Part shown: positions 1 to 9,783 of the stretch, piece by piece
How positions within the stretch are numbered: the first letter of the stretch is position 1
Layout of the letters: each line of letters starts with the position of its first letter
Source: Blasia pusilla
Lineage: Eukaryota; Marchantiophyta; Marchantiopsida; Blasiales
Direction: 5' to 3'
NCBI GenBank assembly: GCA_050084515.1
Contig: CM114272.1
Span: 32,550,001 to 32,614,000, forward strand
Length of the DNA: 64,000 nt
Notes under the pieces: generated by a model
The model's database searches: none
The model's input: the letters and a program-made list of their open reading frames with translations, nothing else
What the model was told of the DNA's origin: nothing
Position numbers and translations under genes: made by a program

Positions 1-156
1 GAGTGTGAGTGCTTGAGCGGGTGAGACAGGGTTGTCATCACGGCGTTCTTCCAGGGTTTGGAAGAACGGGGTAGTGCGAGCAGTAGTAGTGGAGTGACAC
101 GGTGTGGAGTGAGATATCGAGGAGTTACAAGTGAGGAGCTACCTTGACATCCATCC
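1..156 (+). other. 5' untranslated leader of element A
   Basis: This stretch precedes the gag reading frame. Parts of it (the run around 20-75) resemble the sequence just upstream of gag in element B, read on the - strand at about 36,320-36,420. No primer-binding site could be identified with confidence. The LTR itself is outside the window. Confidence 0.5.
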
Positions 157-1812
157 GTGGCTGGATCGTCATCACTAGACACTGGGTCTGGTGACGAGAT
201 CATAGACGGAGGCAGTATCACTTGGCACGAGATGGACGACATGGGCCATCGAGGCATGTGTCGTTTCTCAGGTGTAGTGGGCACCATCCACTTAGATGAT
301 TTTACCCAGGAGTTCAACACGTGGTGTGACTTCGAGGAGATACGGACCCCGACACGGTTCAACCCTTTCATGGCATGGAAGGGGTTGTTCCAGCACTTGG
401 AGGGACCTCCGATGGATGATTACATGGAGTTTCGATCACTATATTCAGTAGAGATCGATGCCTGGAGGATGTATTAGGCTCTAGGGTATTGGTCCACTAG
501 TGGTCACGAAGCATATGATGGGATTGTGAGAGGAGAGAGACCCACACCATCAGCCCGGAGACTAGATGGAGAGGAGGGCAGTGAGACAAAAAATGTGTTA
601 GAGATCTCTGGTGGTAGAGGGCCACCCAATTTCAGCCCCACAGTGGAGTTCTTCCGACAGTTGGGGAAGAGCTACCAGGGCGTACGCACTGACAAGCTGA
701 AGAGTCTACATGATTTTCAGCGACAATCAGGTGAGAGTCCGAGAGAGGCATTCACGCGCATGAGGAGGCTGATCATTGCTACGTATGGAGTGATTGAGGC
801 GCAGTCAATCCAGTATTGGTACGGGGTTTTGGACCGAGAACTACGGAGGAGAGTCCAAGATGCGGTGCTGATTCACACAGTGAAGCCCACATTGAAGGTG
901 GTCTTTGAGTTGTCTGAGCGTATTGAGCTCAACATGAGTGAGGAGCAGGTAGTGACCGCTGGATTTTCTTGAGAGTCGACGGGTCCATGAGCGACGGTGA
1001 CCCCACAGGTGCCACAGCGAGCACCAGTACCACGGGAGCGGGCCGGTGTGCCCAGAGAGTAGGTCGGGTATCGTGAGCCTATGAGGCAACGACCCGTACC
1101 TACATATGTTTCCCAGCGGGAAAATGGGGTCTTGTTGGACGTGTGGAGGGGGCCATAGGCAGAGAGACTGCCCACAACATGGGAGAGGACCACGAGCGCC
1201 TCCGATTGCTCAGGAGCCATAGAGGATGGCCCCACCACAACACTAGTGTGACTATTGCCATAGATATGGTAACACTAGGGATAGATGTTTTGACCTTCGC
1301 CGAGAGGCACGTCCAGAGGTAAGGCAAGGGCCTGAGGGCGGTCATCTTGGAGGAGGTCGGGGAGTTCTTCCTAGACGTGGTGATAGAGGACCACCACCAG
1401 CCAGAGGAGATGGAGCAGGAGCACCAGAGCCGGCACTTCTCTCATACATCGATCAGTTGGAGCAAAGGATTGTTGTCATGACGATTATGCAGCTCAGGGA
1501 AGGCACGGAGCTGCGAGCAACTAGTGTGGCTCCAACTTCTACCTCTTACCCTGACCCGTGTGAGGATCTCGCCAGTATGGGGTTTATGTGTAGTGCAGCC
1601 CAGGTTGAGGCAGCTACAGTGGTGACTCGGGGTGCTGCGAGAGGCACCGAGCCATCGAGAGGTGGAGTTAAGATTGACCCACCAGAGGGGACCGATGGGC
1701 GGCAGGCTAGGGTTCCACAATCATTCACATTGTTGGAGGCACTACACACACCATCGATGGTGCCTCGACGACCAGCGGTGCCTATAGCTCAGGCAGGTGC
1801 ATTGACGTCATA
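157..1812 (+). pseudogene. Gag polyprotein remnant of element A
   Basis: The region encodes the capsid/nucleocapsid part of the element in several broken frames (157-477, 526-972 and 1,457-1,813 are the main open pieces). The piece at 230-470 matches the Gag N-terminus of element B (WxMxDxG, RFSG, FQHLEG and MDDY blocks). Two zinc knuckles follow: one near 1,127-1,165 with spacing C-x2-C-x3-H-x4-C, and one near 1,242-1,285 in which the histidine is replaced by asparagine. A proline- and glutamine-poor linker with a TSY/MGFM block (about 1,540-1,600) matches element B at about 34,800. Many stops make it non-coding today. Confidence 0.8.
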
Positions 1813-2960
1813 AGGAGTTGGAGTGACAATTCCTATGCCGGCTTGAGTGGAGTCAGTGTCGACCATAGTGTCGGAGGTGGCCATTAGAGTGAGTCAGACT
1901 CCACTATTTTTCACCATAAGTTGGCGACGTTGGGAGTTGGACCAGCTGAGGTGTTCCGGCTGGCCGCCAGGTTGTGTGAGCGTGGAGAGATGACTGCTTC
2001 TTGTTTAGAGGTAGTTGAGGAGGTGGTGGACTTGCCCTCAGAGCCGGTGCTCGGGACGTTCCCTACATAGTCATGGCATGCGGCGGCGGTGAAGTTGGTA
2101 GATCTGCCAGCTCGACCTACCATAGAACGAGCAGTGGTGACACCTGGAGTAGTGTTACTGGATAACCGAGCTGGAGTATTTCGCTTGGTTAGTCCGACGG
2201 GGACAGTATACCACCCGTAGCATGTCCTACTTGATTCGGGAGCGCAACCCTTGATGTTAGGGAAGGCGGCGTGTTTAGCGTTGGGGTAACGGAAGGTCGA
2301 AATTTAGCCTTGTCCGTTGCAGATACAGACTTTGATTGGGGGCGTGTCACCCACGCAGTATATGACTTGATATGAGATAGTTGTCAGAGGCCAGCCAAAG
2401 CATGCAACGGATAGTACTATGGTGCGCACATGTGCGATTACGACACTTGCTGAGTCATAGGATGTGTTGGTGGGGAGTACAGTATTATATCCCCTAGGAT
2501 TCATCCTTGACTTTTGGGAGGAGACCGTTGCTTATGGGCCAAGGTGGCGGTCAGGTGACGGGCGGATGAGTCAATTACCCGTGCAGTTTGCGGGATGAGG
2601 TGGTTGATTACGAGGCGAGTCTGTGACGACGTTGGCATCTTTCACAGGTAGTGTTAGCTGGCCAGGAGAGTTGTTGGAGGGGAACGCACATGCACAGGAT
2701 GTCCCAGTAGCGGATAGTCCCACGGAGAGACAGGCCATGGCGGGTGTCTCTTCCCATGTTGACGAGACCTCTTCACCATTGTGGGGTATGACTCGAGAGC
2801 TACAGAGGAGTACCGACGACCTCGTGAGGCAGGCGTGGAGTCATGCCTTTATCCCGGAGCAGCAAGAGTCACATGGCGATTGGGCTCTTGGAGTGGAGAC
2901 GTTGACCCCACGGATACCACACCGTTGTGTGGGGGTTAGGACCCAGAGGAGGGTGTTAGG
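1813..2960 (+). pseudogene. Aspartic protease and linker of element A
   Basis: The retropepsin active-site motif LLDSGAQPLML is read at about 2,227-2,259, with the catalytic Asp codon at 2,233. Element B has the same block at about 34,130 with DSRA. A long Glu/Ser-rich linker follows; its open part is 2,623-2,967, with the PLWG and QAWS blocks shared with element B. In element B the end of the protease, the linker and methyltransferase motif I lie in one open frame (33,205-34,005), so this linker joins protease to methyltransferase in one polyprotein. Several stops interrupt copy A between 1,813 and 2,620. Confidence 0.75.
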
Positions 2961-4267
2961 GTGTTAGATCTCTTTGGAGGGATTAGCACTAGATTGGCTA
3001 CAGTATTGCAAGCGGGCATATGGGTGCATCAGTACCTTTATGTGGAGAGAGATGAGACCTCGCGGCGAATATCATTACGTCACGTGGCGAGATTGGTCCA
3101 GAGGTATCCTGAGTTGTTGCCGATATCTGCAGTACGGGGATATCAACATACACTACCCACCGACATCTCTTTGGTGGGGCCGCAGGATCTGGATAGAGTT
3201 GGGTTGGCACCATTCATTTGGTGATTTCTGGATGGCCATGTCAGGGTCATTCATCAACTGGTCAAGGATTTGGATTGCAGGTGCCAAGGTCAGGGATGTT
3301 TTGGGAGATGGTACGAGTAGTACGACACTTGCAAGAGAGTCAGACATGTTCTCCAACGTACATTTTGGAGAACGTGCCATTGTTGGAAGACACTCGTGCA
3401 CGTGTGATGACGAGTGTGCATCAGGTGAGGTCCTGGTTGGGACCTATTGTGTTGTTAGATGCAGCGAGAGTTGGATCACGCGCCCATCGTCCACGATTGT
3501 GGTGGACGAACCTGATACCATCAGAGGTACTAAGTCGAGCATACGATGGAGTCCAGAGAGCACCACATCTCATAGTGGATGCTATTTTGGGCTCAGGGCG
3601 TCAATCTCAGGTGGTGACACGGGATGATAGACCACCATTGGCCATGGCCAATAGGGTGGGGGAGTTGAGGGCAGCCTTACCTACGTTGGTGAGCTTCCCA
3701 ACATCCCATGCCTTTTGTCAGGGAGGGCCAGGCATGATTTGGGATGAGGTGACTAGAGCATTGGAGGAGCCTACAGCATATGAGCGCAAGCGCGCCATGG
3801 GATTCGTTAGAGGTACTACGACGGTGCCAGGGATGATTGAGGCATCACGGAGACAGGTGTTGGGGCAGGAAATGGACCTTAACTGTCTCACATGGATAGT
3901 CAGTCTAGGTATGGTTGAGCAGAGATGGATGCGAGTGTCATCCATACCGTCACGTCCACGAGTTGGACCATTGCCTACAGGGTTTGTACATGCATTGGTT
4001 GGGGGCAAGACGAGGAGAGATAGGCACCCATGGACTTCTAGGGACGTCGTTCGAGCGGAGAGTGTGAAGGCGACCAGAGTAGCACATGTTCATTTTTTGG
4101 ATGTGGAGCATGGTGTAGGAGGTCAGAGTGGAGTGGCTGTTGCGGAGGTGGCTAGGGTTGCTACATACCAACCAAAGCCGGAGGTGACGTCCTCTCCGAG
4201 TGAGGTCACAATGGAGACTTGGGAGCTTGTGATAGGACTCAAGTTGATAGGAGGAGAGCAAAGCTGA
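2961..4267 (+). pseudogene. C5-cytosine DNA methyltransferase domain, DNMT3-like, within the gypsy polyprotein
   Basis: The domain would transfer methyl from S-adenosylmethionine to cytosine C5. The conserved motifs appear in the usual unpermuted order. Motif I is LDLFGGISTRLATVLQAG (2,964-3,017). Motif IV is GWPCQGHS, with the catalytic Cys codon at 3,239. Motif VI is ILENV, with its Glu at 3,368. Motif VIII is DAARVGSRAHRPRLWWTNL (about 3,452-3,510). Motif IX is ERKRAMGF (about 3,781-3,804). A motif-X-like end RRQVLGQEMDLNCL lies at about 3,848-3,889. The HR-x-R-x-x-W-x-NL block and the LG-Q motif X resemble DNMT3, and the unpermuted order excludes DRM. A one-base shift at about 3,218 separates motifs I and IV; from 3,218 the frame is open for 349 codons to a TGA at 4,265. 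After that TGA the same frame continues into RT. A tail of about 100 residues (3,960-4,264) links to RT. Confidence 0.9.
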
Positions 4268-5860
4268 GTTCATAGGTTTCTGAGAGGGCATGTTAGTTGT
4301 TTTGCCTTCAGTATGAGAGACTTGGGTACGCTGAAGGGTCTCGGGATACGGATTGAGTTGGCTAGTGATGCGCCGATCTTTCGTCGATCCTACAGGTATT
4401 CTGGTATGGAGCGAGTCTTGATTCAGAGCAGGAGTCATGACTTGTTGGAGGTAGGACTTGTGGAGTTATCACATTGGGGGTATGCATCTGCCACAGTCAT
4501 GCCGGCGAAGAAGGATATGTATGGCAATTGGACGGATAGGCGGATGTGTGGAGATTACCGTCCTATCAACCGACAGACGAGGTCAGATCGGTACGCCATG
4601 CCTACTCCTGAGGATATCTTTGATACGGTAGGGCATACAAAGATCTTCAGTACTTTAGATCTCCGTGGTGGCTATCATCAGCTTCCTATCAGGTTGGAGG
4701 ACAGGGAGAAGACAGCATTCTGGGGGATAGATCGGTTTGGGAGAGATTTCTTGTATCAGTGGCGGTTCTTACAATTTGGGTTGAAGAACGCACCAGCAAA
4801 GTTTCAGAGAGTGATGGATAGGATTTTGCATGGCTTGGAGTTTGTACAATGTTACATAGATGATATTCTTATCTTCAGTTCCACTATTGAGGAGCATGAG
4901 CGACACCTGGAGGAGGTGTTTCGGCGATTGCAGTTACGTGGACTGAAGTTACATCCAGGCAAGTGCAGATTCTTTCAAGAGCAGATTGAGTATTTGGGAC
5001 ACACCATACACCCGAGTGGGTTAGGCGTTCAGCACATGAAGGTAGAGGCTATTGCGCAGATTCCACGCCCTACAGATGTGAGTCGAGTCCGAGCATTTCT
5101 TGGACTGGCGAACTTCTATCGACGATATGTCAAGGGTTTTAGTGCGATCGCAAAGTCTTTGACCTTGTTGACGAGACTTGATCAGCTTTGGTTTTGGGGA
5201 GATGATCAGGAGCAAGCATTTCAGGAGCTCAAGGATAGGTTGACATCCTCACCCATTTTACAAAGATCGATTAGGGGTCGCCCATTCCAGTTACGTACGA
5301 ATTGGAGCATGTTGGGTCTAGGAGCAGTGCTTACTCAAAGGGATGATGAGGAGAGGGAGTTCGTTGTAGCTTACGCAAGCCGATCGAACAACATTGCAGA
5401 GGCGAAGTACAGCTCCTACGAGGGAGAGTGCTTGGGTGCAGTGTGGATCGTGGCACATTTCAGGTGCTATTTATTCGGCAACCCTTTCACACTTATCATT
5501 GATCATCAGCCGTTGAGGTGGTTGATGGAGTCCGACAAGCTTACGGGAAATCTTGCCAGGTGAGCTCTATTACTACAGGAGTATGAGTTTGAGGTGGTTC
5601 ATAGGCCAAGTCGGCTGAACCTGGATGCGGATGGGTTGAGTCGTAACCCATGTCTGAGTCAGAGAGACGACACATGAGCTCGATGGCACGGAGAGAGTGA
5701 TGAGGAGATGGTGCCCGATTGGCATGCATCTGCCTATCTTTGTTGGTTGACTATGGTAGGTGAGCCATTGGTGATGACTCCAGTGGTGGGGTTGGATGAT
5801 GAGTCTTTGGATCCGGAGGTCAGTGAGGAGGCGACAGGTGTCGTGATATCCATGACGACG
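4268..5860 (+). pseudogene. Reverse transcriptase and RNase H of element A
   Basis: This is the polymerase core of the element. The frame is the same as the methyltransferase upstream and is open from 4,313 to 5,560. RT hallmarks are LDLRGGYHQLPI (about 4,658-4,693), FGLKNAPAKFQRVM (about 4,772-4,813) and the active-site YIDD (codons 4,853-4,864), with HPGKCRFF and EYLGHTIH in the thumb region. RNase H starts at about 5,285 (TNWSMLGLGAVLTQ) and keeps YEGECL and the DHQPLRWLM block. TGA codons at 5,561 (a Trp in element B) and 5,675 interrupt RNase H and the region after it. The RT core itself shows no missing key residue; the copy is dead because of the surrounding breaks. Confidence 0.93.
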
Positions 5861-6724
5861 TGGAGGTTGTGAAGTTCTTGCGCACTGGCATCATAGCGAG
5901 CACAGTGAGTGCTAGGGAGCCGGATCGGATCCTATAGAGAGCCAAGAGGTTCATGTGGGAGGGGACTCACATTTTGCAGGTATGGGGAGATGGTAGGATA
6001 CGAGTGGTACCTCATCCTTCCCAGCGAGCATGTGTAGTGCGACATGCCCATGAGGAGTTGGGACATTTTGGAGTACAGCGTACTTACATCTTACTCCATA
6101 TTCACTATTGGTGGCGCGGCATGCATACTGGGGTACAGCAGTTTGTGGCCAGATATATGGTATGTGACAGAGTGCGAGCATCCTTCAATGCTCCCACTCC
6201 CCAGTTACATCCTTTGCTGATTATGGGTTTAGGTTATCAATGGAGTTTAGACTTTGTGGGACCTTTGCCATCGTCATCATAGGTACGTGTTGGTCATGGT
6301 GGAGCATTTCTCCAAGTGGATAGAGTTGGTGGCACTATCGGACAAGGCGAGCGAGGGAACATCTTATGCATTTCTAGATTGTGTGCTTAGTCACTTTGTT
6401 GCACCGGTAGAGTCGTTGATTGACCAAGGTACAGAGTTAAGGGGAGAGTTTCAGGCCTTGTGTGATCAGGCATTGATAGATCACCGCACCATGTCCAGAG
6501 ATCATCTTGAGGCGGATGGGTTAGCGAAGAGAGTGGTACATACGGTGAAGAGGAGATTGCGCAAGTATGGCTTGTAGAGAGGACAGTTGAGGGAGTGGGA
6601 CCTACAGTTGCCATGGTTGGCTATGGATTATTGCTTTAGTCGGCAGGCATCCTTGGCGTCATTTTCACCGTAATTTTTGCTCTTTGGGAGAGAGCCAGAT
6701 TTACCTGCAGCCATTTGACGTGAC
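5861..6724 (+). pseudogene. Integrase (zinc-binding and catalytic core) of element A
   Basis: The HHCC region reads HAHEELGHFG (about 6,043-6,072), followed by a damaged CxxC (YMVC; element B keeps CMVC). The core starts WSLDFVGPLP with the first catalytic Asp at 6,250. After a frameshift near 6,280 it continues YVLVMVEHFSKWIELVAL, with a second Asp in the IDQGTE block near 6,422. The third acidic residue is lost: GLAKRVV has Lys (codon 6,537) where element B has Glu. The combination of frameshifts and a missing catalytic Glu means this integrase cannot work. Confidence 0.85.
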
Positions 6725-7281
6725 ATGGCGGAGGTGTTAGATCTTGATGATCTAAATGTGTGGATACAAGCATGTTCTCAGAGGGCGGAGGTTTTTCGTA
6801 GAGTTATGCCTATGGCCTCTGAGAACTTAGCTATTGCTCAGCATAGAGATACATTGAGTTACGCGACCATTCGTGGAGGAGGTTATCGTACAGAGATTAT
6901 GAGGTTTCATCTTGGAGATTACGTGTATTTACAGCAGACGGCACCCACGACGCTAGATGTTAGTCTGCAGGGCGCACGATCCTACGTGTGCGCGAGGTAT
7001 TATTGACTGGAGTCCTCATGTTGGAGGGACGGGATGGTATGGTTTGGAAGGATCATGTGCGCAATTGTGCGCCATGTTATCTTCTGAATGTAGACGGGAC
7101 GGTGGATCCGAGCTTGGCAGTGGTACCTGCAAGCTTGAGGTGTATGTTGTGCGGATCTGCGAGGGGTGCAGCCACCATGTTGGTATGTGATGGTTGTTCT
7201 TGAGGGTGGCATATGTCATGTCTGACCCCCCCTCTTGATGTGGTTCCCACGGGACGATAGATGTGTCCGAGATGTGTATAG
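6725..7281 (+). pseudogene. Integrase C-terminal tail ending in a PHD finger
   Basis: The tail has the usual post-core GDYVYLQQ block (about 6,919-6,942) and a VLLLEGRDGMVWKDHV block. In a single frame it then has a C4HC3 zinc finger. The ligand codons are C7141, C7150, C7186, C7195, H7210, C7219, C7264 and C7273, and between them stand MLVCDGC, GWHMSCL and TPPL, as in classical PHD fingers. Two stops (TGA 7,201; TAG 7,258, where PHD fingers have Trp) interrupt it. The terminal stop at 7,279 follows one codon after the last Cys, so the finger is the polyprotein C-terminus. PHD fingers usually bind histone H3 tails; a role in choosing insertion sites is inference, by analogy to chromodomain-bearing gypsy elements. 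Confidence 0.85.
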
Positions 7282-7495
7282 GGTAGTAGGTCATGTCAGA
7301 GAGATGTGATATTTCCTATCTGGAGTTGGGGGGATCCAACTGCCAGCTAGGGGGGCGGTTGTGTGATCTCCATGTATATGTATGAGTTGATTTTTGTACA
7401 TGTGTGGATCGACCCGTGTGTGGGGAACATTGGTGTTGTGAGGTGTAGATTTGACCAACGATGTATGTTGTGTAGCGATATGTATGCGCACGACA
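7282..7495 (+). repeat. 3' untranslated region, polypurine tract and short LTR remnant of element A
   Basis: A G-rich polypurine-like tract lies at about 7,348-7,358, just before a possible LTR start (TGTGTGATC, about 7,361). The last 38 or so bases, ending CGCACGACA at 7,495, are nearly identical to the ends of LTR-like repeats at 28,690 (reverse), 45,509 and 49,417. The stretch between is much shorter than in those copies, so an internal deletion is likely. A 5-bp stem (7,325-7,329 with 7,336-7,340) precedes the tract. Confidence 0.55.
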
Positions 7496-9357
7496 AAATT
7501 TGCAAATATTCCTGGGAGAGATGAGGAAGCAACTGTGGTGGTATCGTTGGATCCTCAACTTTTAAAAAAAGAAGAAGAAAAAGACATCACGTGTGCTGAC
7601 CCATTAACAATTTTCAAGGAGATTAAAATCAAAAATAATGAGGGACTATAATTGCAAACAAGAGCATGGAGTTAGTTGCACATTTTGGGTACTAGTTGGT
7701 ACCCGTGCAATGCAAGAATGATCTACTGATTTGGAAAATATACTATAGGAAAGATTTACCAAGTTTGAGACATAAAAAAATTGGCGAGCATCATCATTAG
7801 ATTTATTTATCAAAGTTGTGGATATCAATTTCTTCCACTATTTTCCAGCGTTCGTGCAATTTTAAAGGAGATTTCCTTTTAAAGGAGGGCTTCACTTATT
7901 CCGGAAGGGAGATACTAAATAAATTAATACCCCCCTCCTCAAATAATCATATAGATGAATTTTTACATTGAGTTTTTCAAGCAGGGGAGGAGAGTAGGAT
8001 GCAAAAGAGAGATCACCACCCATTGTATTTGTTAGAAACCCTCTTCTTTCATTCAAAGAATCAAAGAAGATTCCATGGAACATGATGGAGGATATAAAAC
8101 CCTTTTCGCTCTCCATGCTGGGACACAAAGTGTGGGATGGAGGGCTATCCAACATCGAGATCTCATTTCCTCCTAAAAGCCTTTCATCCATGGATCATGT
8201 AAATATAAGGGGATATTTGGGAGCAAAGGAGATCTCAATATGATTTCCTCTTACTCAAGAACTCATGAGTAAGAGGATATGATGTTGACATCCAAAAATG
8301 ACATTGAGAACTAAAAAACTCCATGTCATCTATATTCTTGGAGTTCCCTTCATTTATACAAACTCCTCTCATCTTGACACTTCACACTTTCAGCTAATAG
8401 GATCATTCACCTTATGAGCTAATAGGATCATTCCAAATTGATTTCAAATGGCATTTGAGAGTTAATTATGAGAGGGAATTTAAACCGATGCATCTCACAA
8501 GATTACACTAGTTTATTTAACAAGTGAGTAGTAGACCTGAAAGAAAAATGAGGTTTGGATGTTTTAGTTCAACCAAGAAAATAAATTTAGGTATAAAACT
8601 TGGTATCCTAGTCCCTCTAAGCTTATGAAACCTTTCCCATTGCCTGTATATGGTGGGCCTTCCTCCGCTACATCTTGTGACCATCCAACGACTTCCCTTT
8701 ATTCGCTAGTGTAGTAGTGTCTTGGGTGTTGAAAACAAGCGTTCCTTTGAATGATGGAATTTCTTGAAAATTTTGAAAATGTTCTATCCTAAAATTTTTC
8801 AAACCATTTTTTTCCAAACATCACTTCTCAAGAAGGAGACTTGCACAAATAATACTATGATACATATTATCTATATAAAGTAAAATGTTGAATTGGTATT
8901 CTTTTGGAAATTCAGAGGTGTGGCAAAGTGTGGAGTTTATGGTTAAGACTTAGGCATAGCAAGCCCATTGCAAAAAGTATGTCTTCTTGATAGGTTTTGA
9001 ATTAAAATTAGTATCAAATTTTTAGTCAAGGGTAATACAAAAATTTACTCATGAGGAGAATCGATAGATGATAGAAGAGTTAAGGAAGACATTTGGTTTA
9101 TAAAAATTTATAGGTAAAAGAATGAAAGGAATTGGATAATCCTCAGATTCCCAATGTTGAAGAAAGAGACATTTAAAATGAAAAAATGTCCATGTCGATA
9201 GTTGATATGGCGTTCCCAACTTCCCAATAAATAAGGCTCCGCGTGCCACTAAATATCTTGAACTTGGTAATCTTTCAGGTTCTTGAGAATAGGGATTGTA
9301 GATTGAGAAGAGTTGGTGAGAATGGCATAGATATTAGACAATTAATCTCCACTATTA
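7496..9357. other. AT-rich spacer, no gene seen
   Basis: There are no long or protein-like open frames. A Helitron-like 3' end may be present in reverse orientation near 7,690-7,720: read on the - strand it gives GTGC/GCAC inverted bases followed by CTAGT. Nothing else is supported. Confidence 0.5.
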
Positions 9358-9571
9358 TCTATATTATTATGGGAGAATGTCTTCTTGATTTGCAAACACC
9401 TCTATGCTTGACATGTGGCATTTGGGTAGCAAGAAAATGTTTCAAATGCTTCGAGAAATAAGAAAAAAATTGAATTTATGTGCAACATCATTAATCTCTT
9501 CCCTTTACGGCCTATACACTAGCTCTTCAAACATTTTTTTTAAATTTTGCGTGCATTGCATGGGCACCTTA
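9358..9571 (+). mobile_element. Non-autonomous Helitron-like element, copy 1 of a tandem pair
   Basis: The 214-bp unit starts TCTATATTATTATGGGAG after an A, typical of plant Helitron 5' ends (TC start, insertion between A and T). Near its end it has a small GTGCATTGCA stem and then CACCTTA. It contains no coding capacity. The adjoining unit at 9,572 is about 85-90% similar by eye. Assignment rests on end motifs only. Confidence 0.5.
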
Positions 9572-9783
9572 TCTATAGTATTATGGGAGAGTGTCTTCTT
9601 GATTTGCAAACACCTCCTTGCTTGACACATGGAAATTGGGCAAGAAGAAAATTTTCACATGCTACGGGAAGTAAAAAAAAATTGAATTATGTGCAACATC
9701 ATTAATCTCTTCCCTTCACGGACTATACACTAGCTCTTCAAACACCTTTTTATTTCTCGTGCATCGCACAGGCACCTTACTAG
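9572..9783 (+). mobile_element. Non-autonomous Helitron-like element, copy 2 of a tandem pair
   Basis: The 212-bp unit follows copy 1 directly. It starts TCTATAGTATTATGGGAG, has a GTGC-atc-GCAC stem about 10 nt before the end, and ends CTAG followed by T, the canonical CTRR|T Helitron terminus. The bases after it (TCTATAGTAT at 9,784) look like a further truncated 5' end. Reverse-orientation ends of the same kind occur near 10,325 and 41,276. Confidence 0.55.

Larger units (their letters stand above)
1..7495 (+). mobile_element. Ty3/gypsy LTR retrotransposon carrying a DNA methyltransferase and a PHD finger (element A, decayed)
   Basis: Recognisable domains lie in this order: Gag with CCHC knuckles (157-1,812), aspartic protease (DSGA at 2,233), a C5 DNA methyltransferase (2,961 to about 3,960), reverse transcriptase and RNase H (4,268-5,860), integrase (about 5,940-6,720), and an integrase tail ending in a C4HC3 PHD finger (7,141-7,275). 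RT before integrase makes it Ty3/gypsy. The 5' LTR lies off the left edge. The 3' end at 7,495 (CGCACGACA) is shared with LTR-like repeats elsewhere in the window. Gag and integrase are full of stops and frameshifts, so the copy is inactive. The 3,218-5,860 stretch is by far the best preserved. Confidence 0.93.

Noticed and set aside
2974-3627. 217-codon frame overlapping the methyltransferase
   Set aside because: Shadow frame; the methyltransferase motifs lie in the two other frames, broken by one shift at about 3,218.
7451-7651. 66-codon frame after element A
   Set aside because: Crosses the repeat end and AT-rich spacer; no protein-like features.
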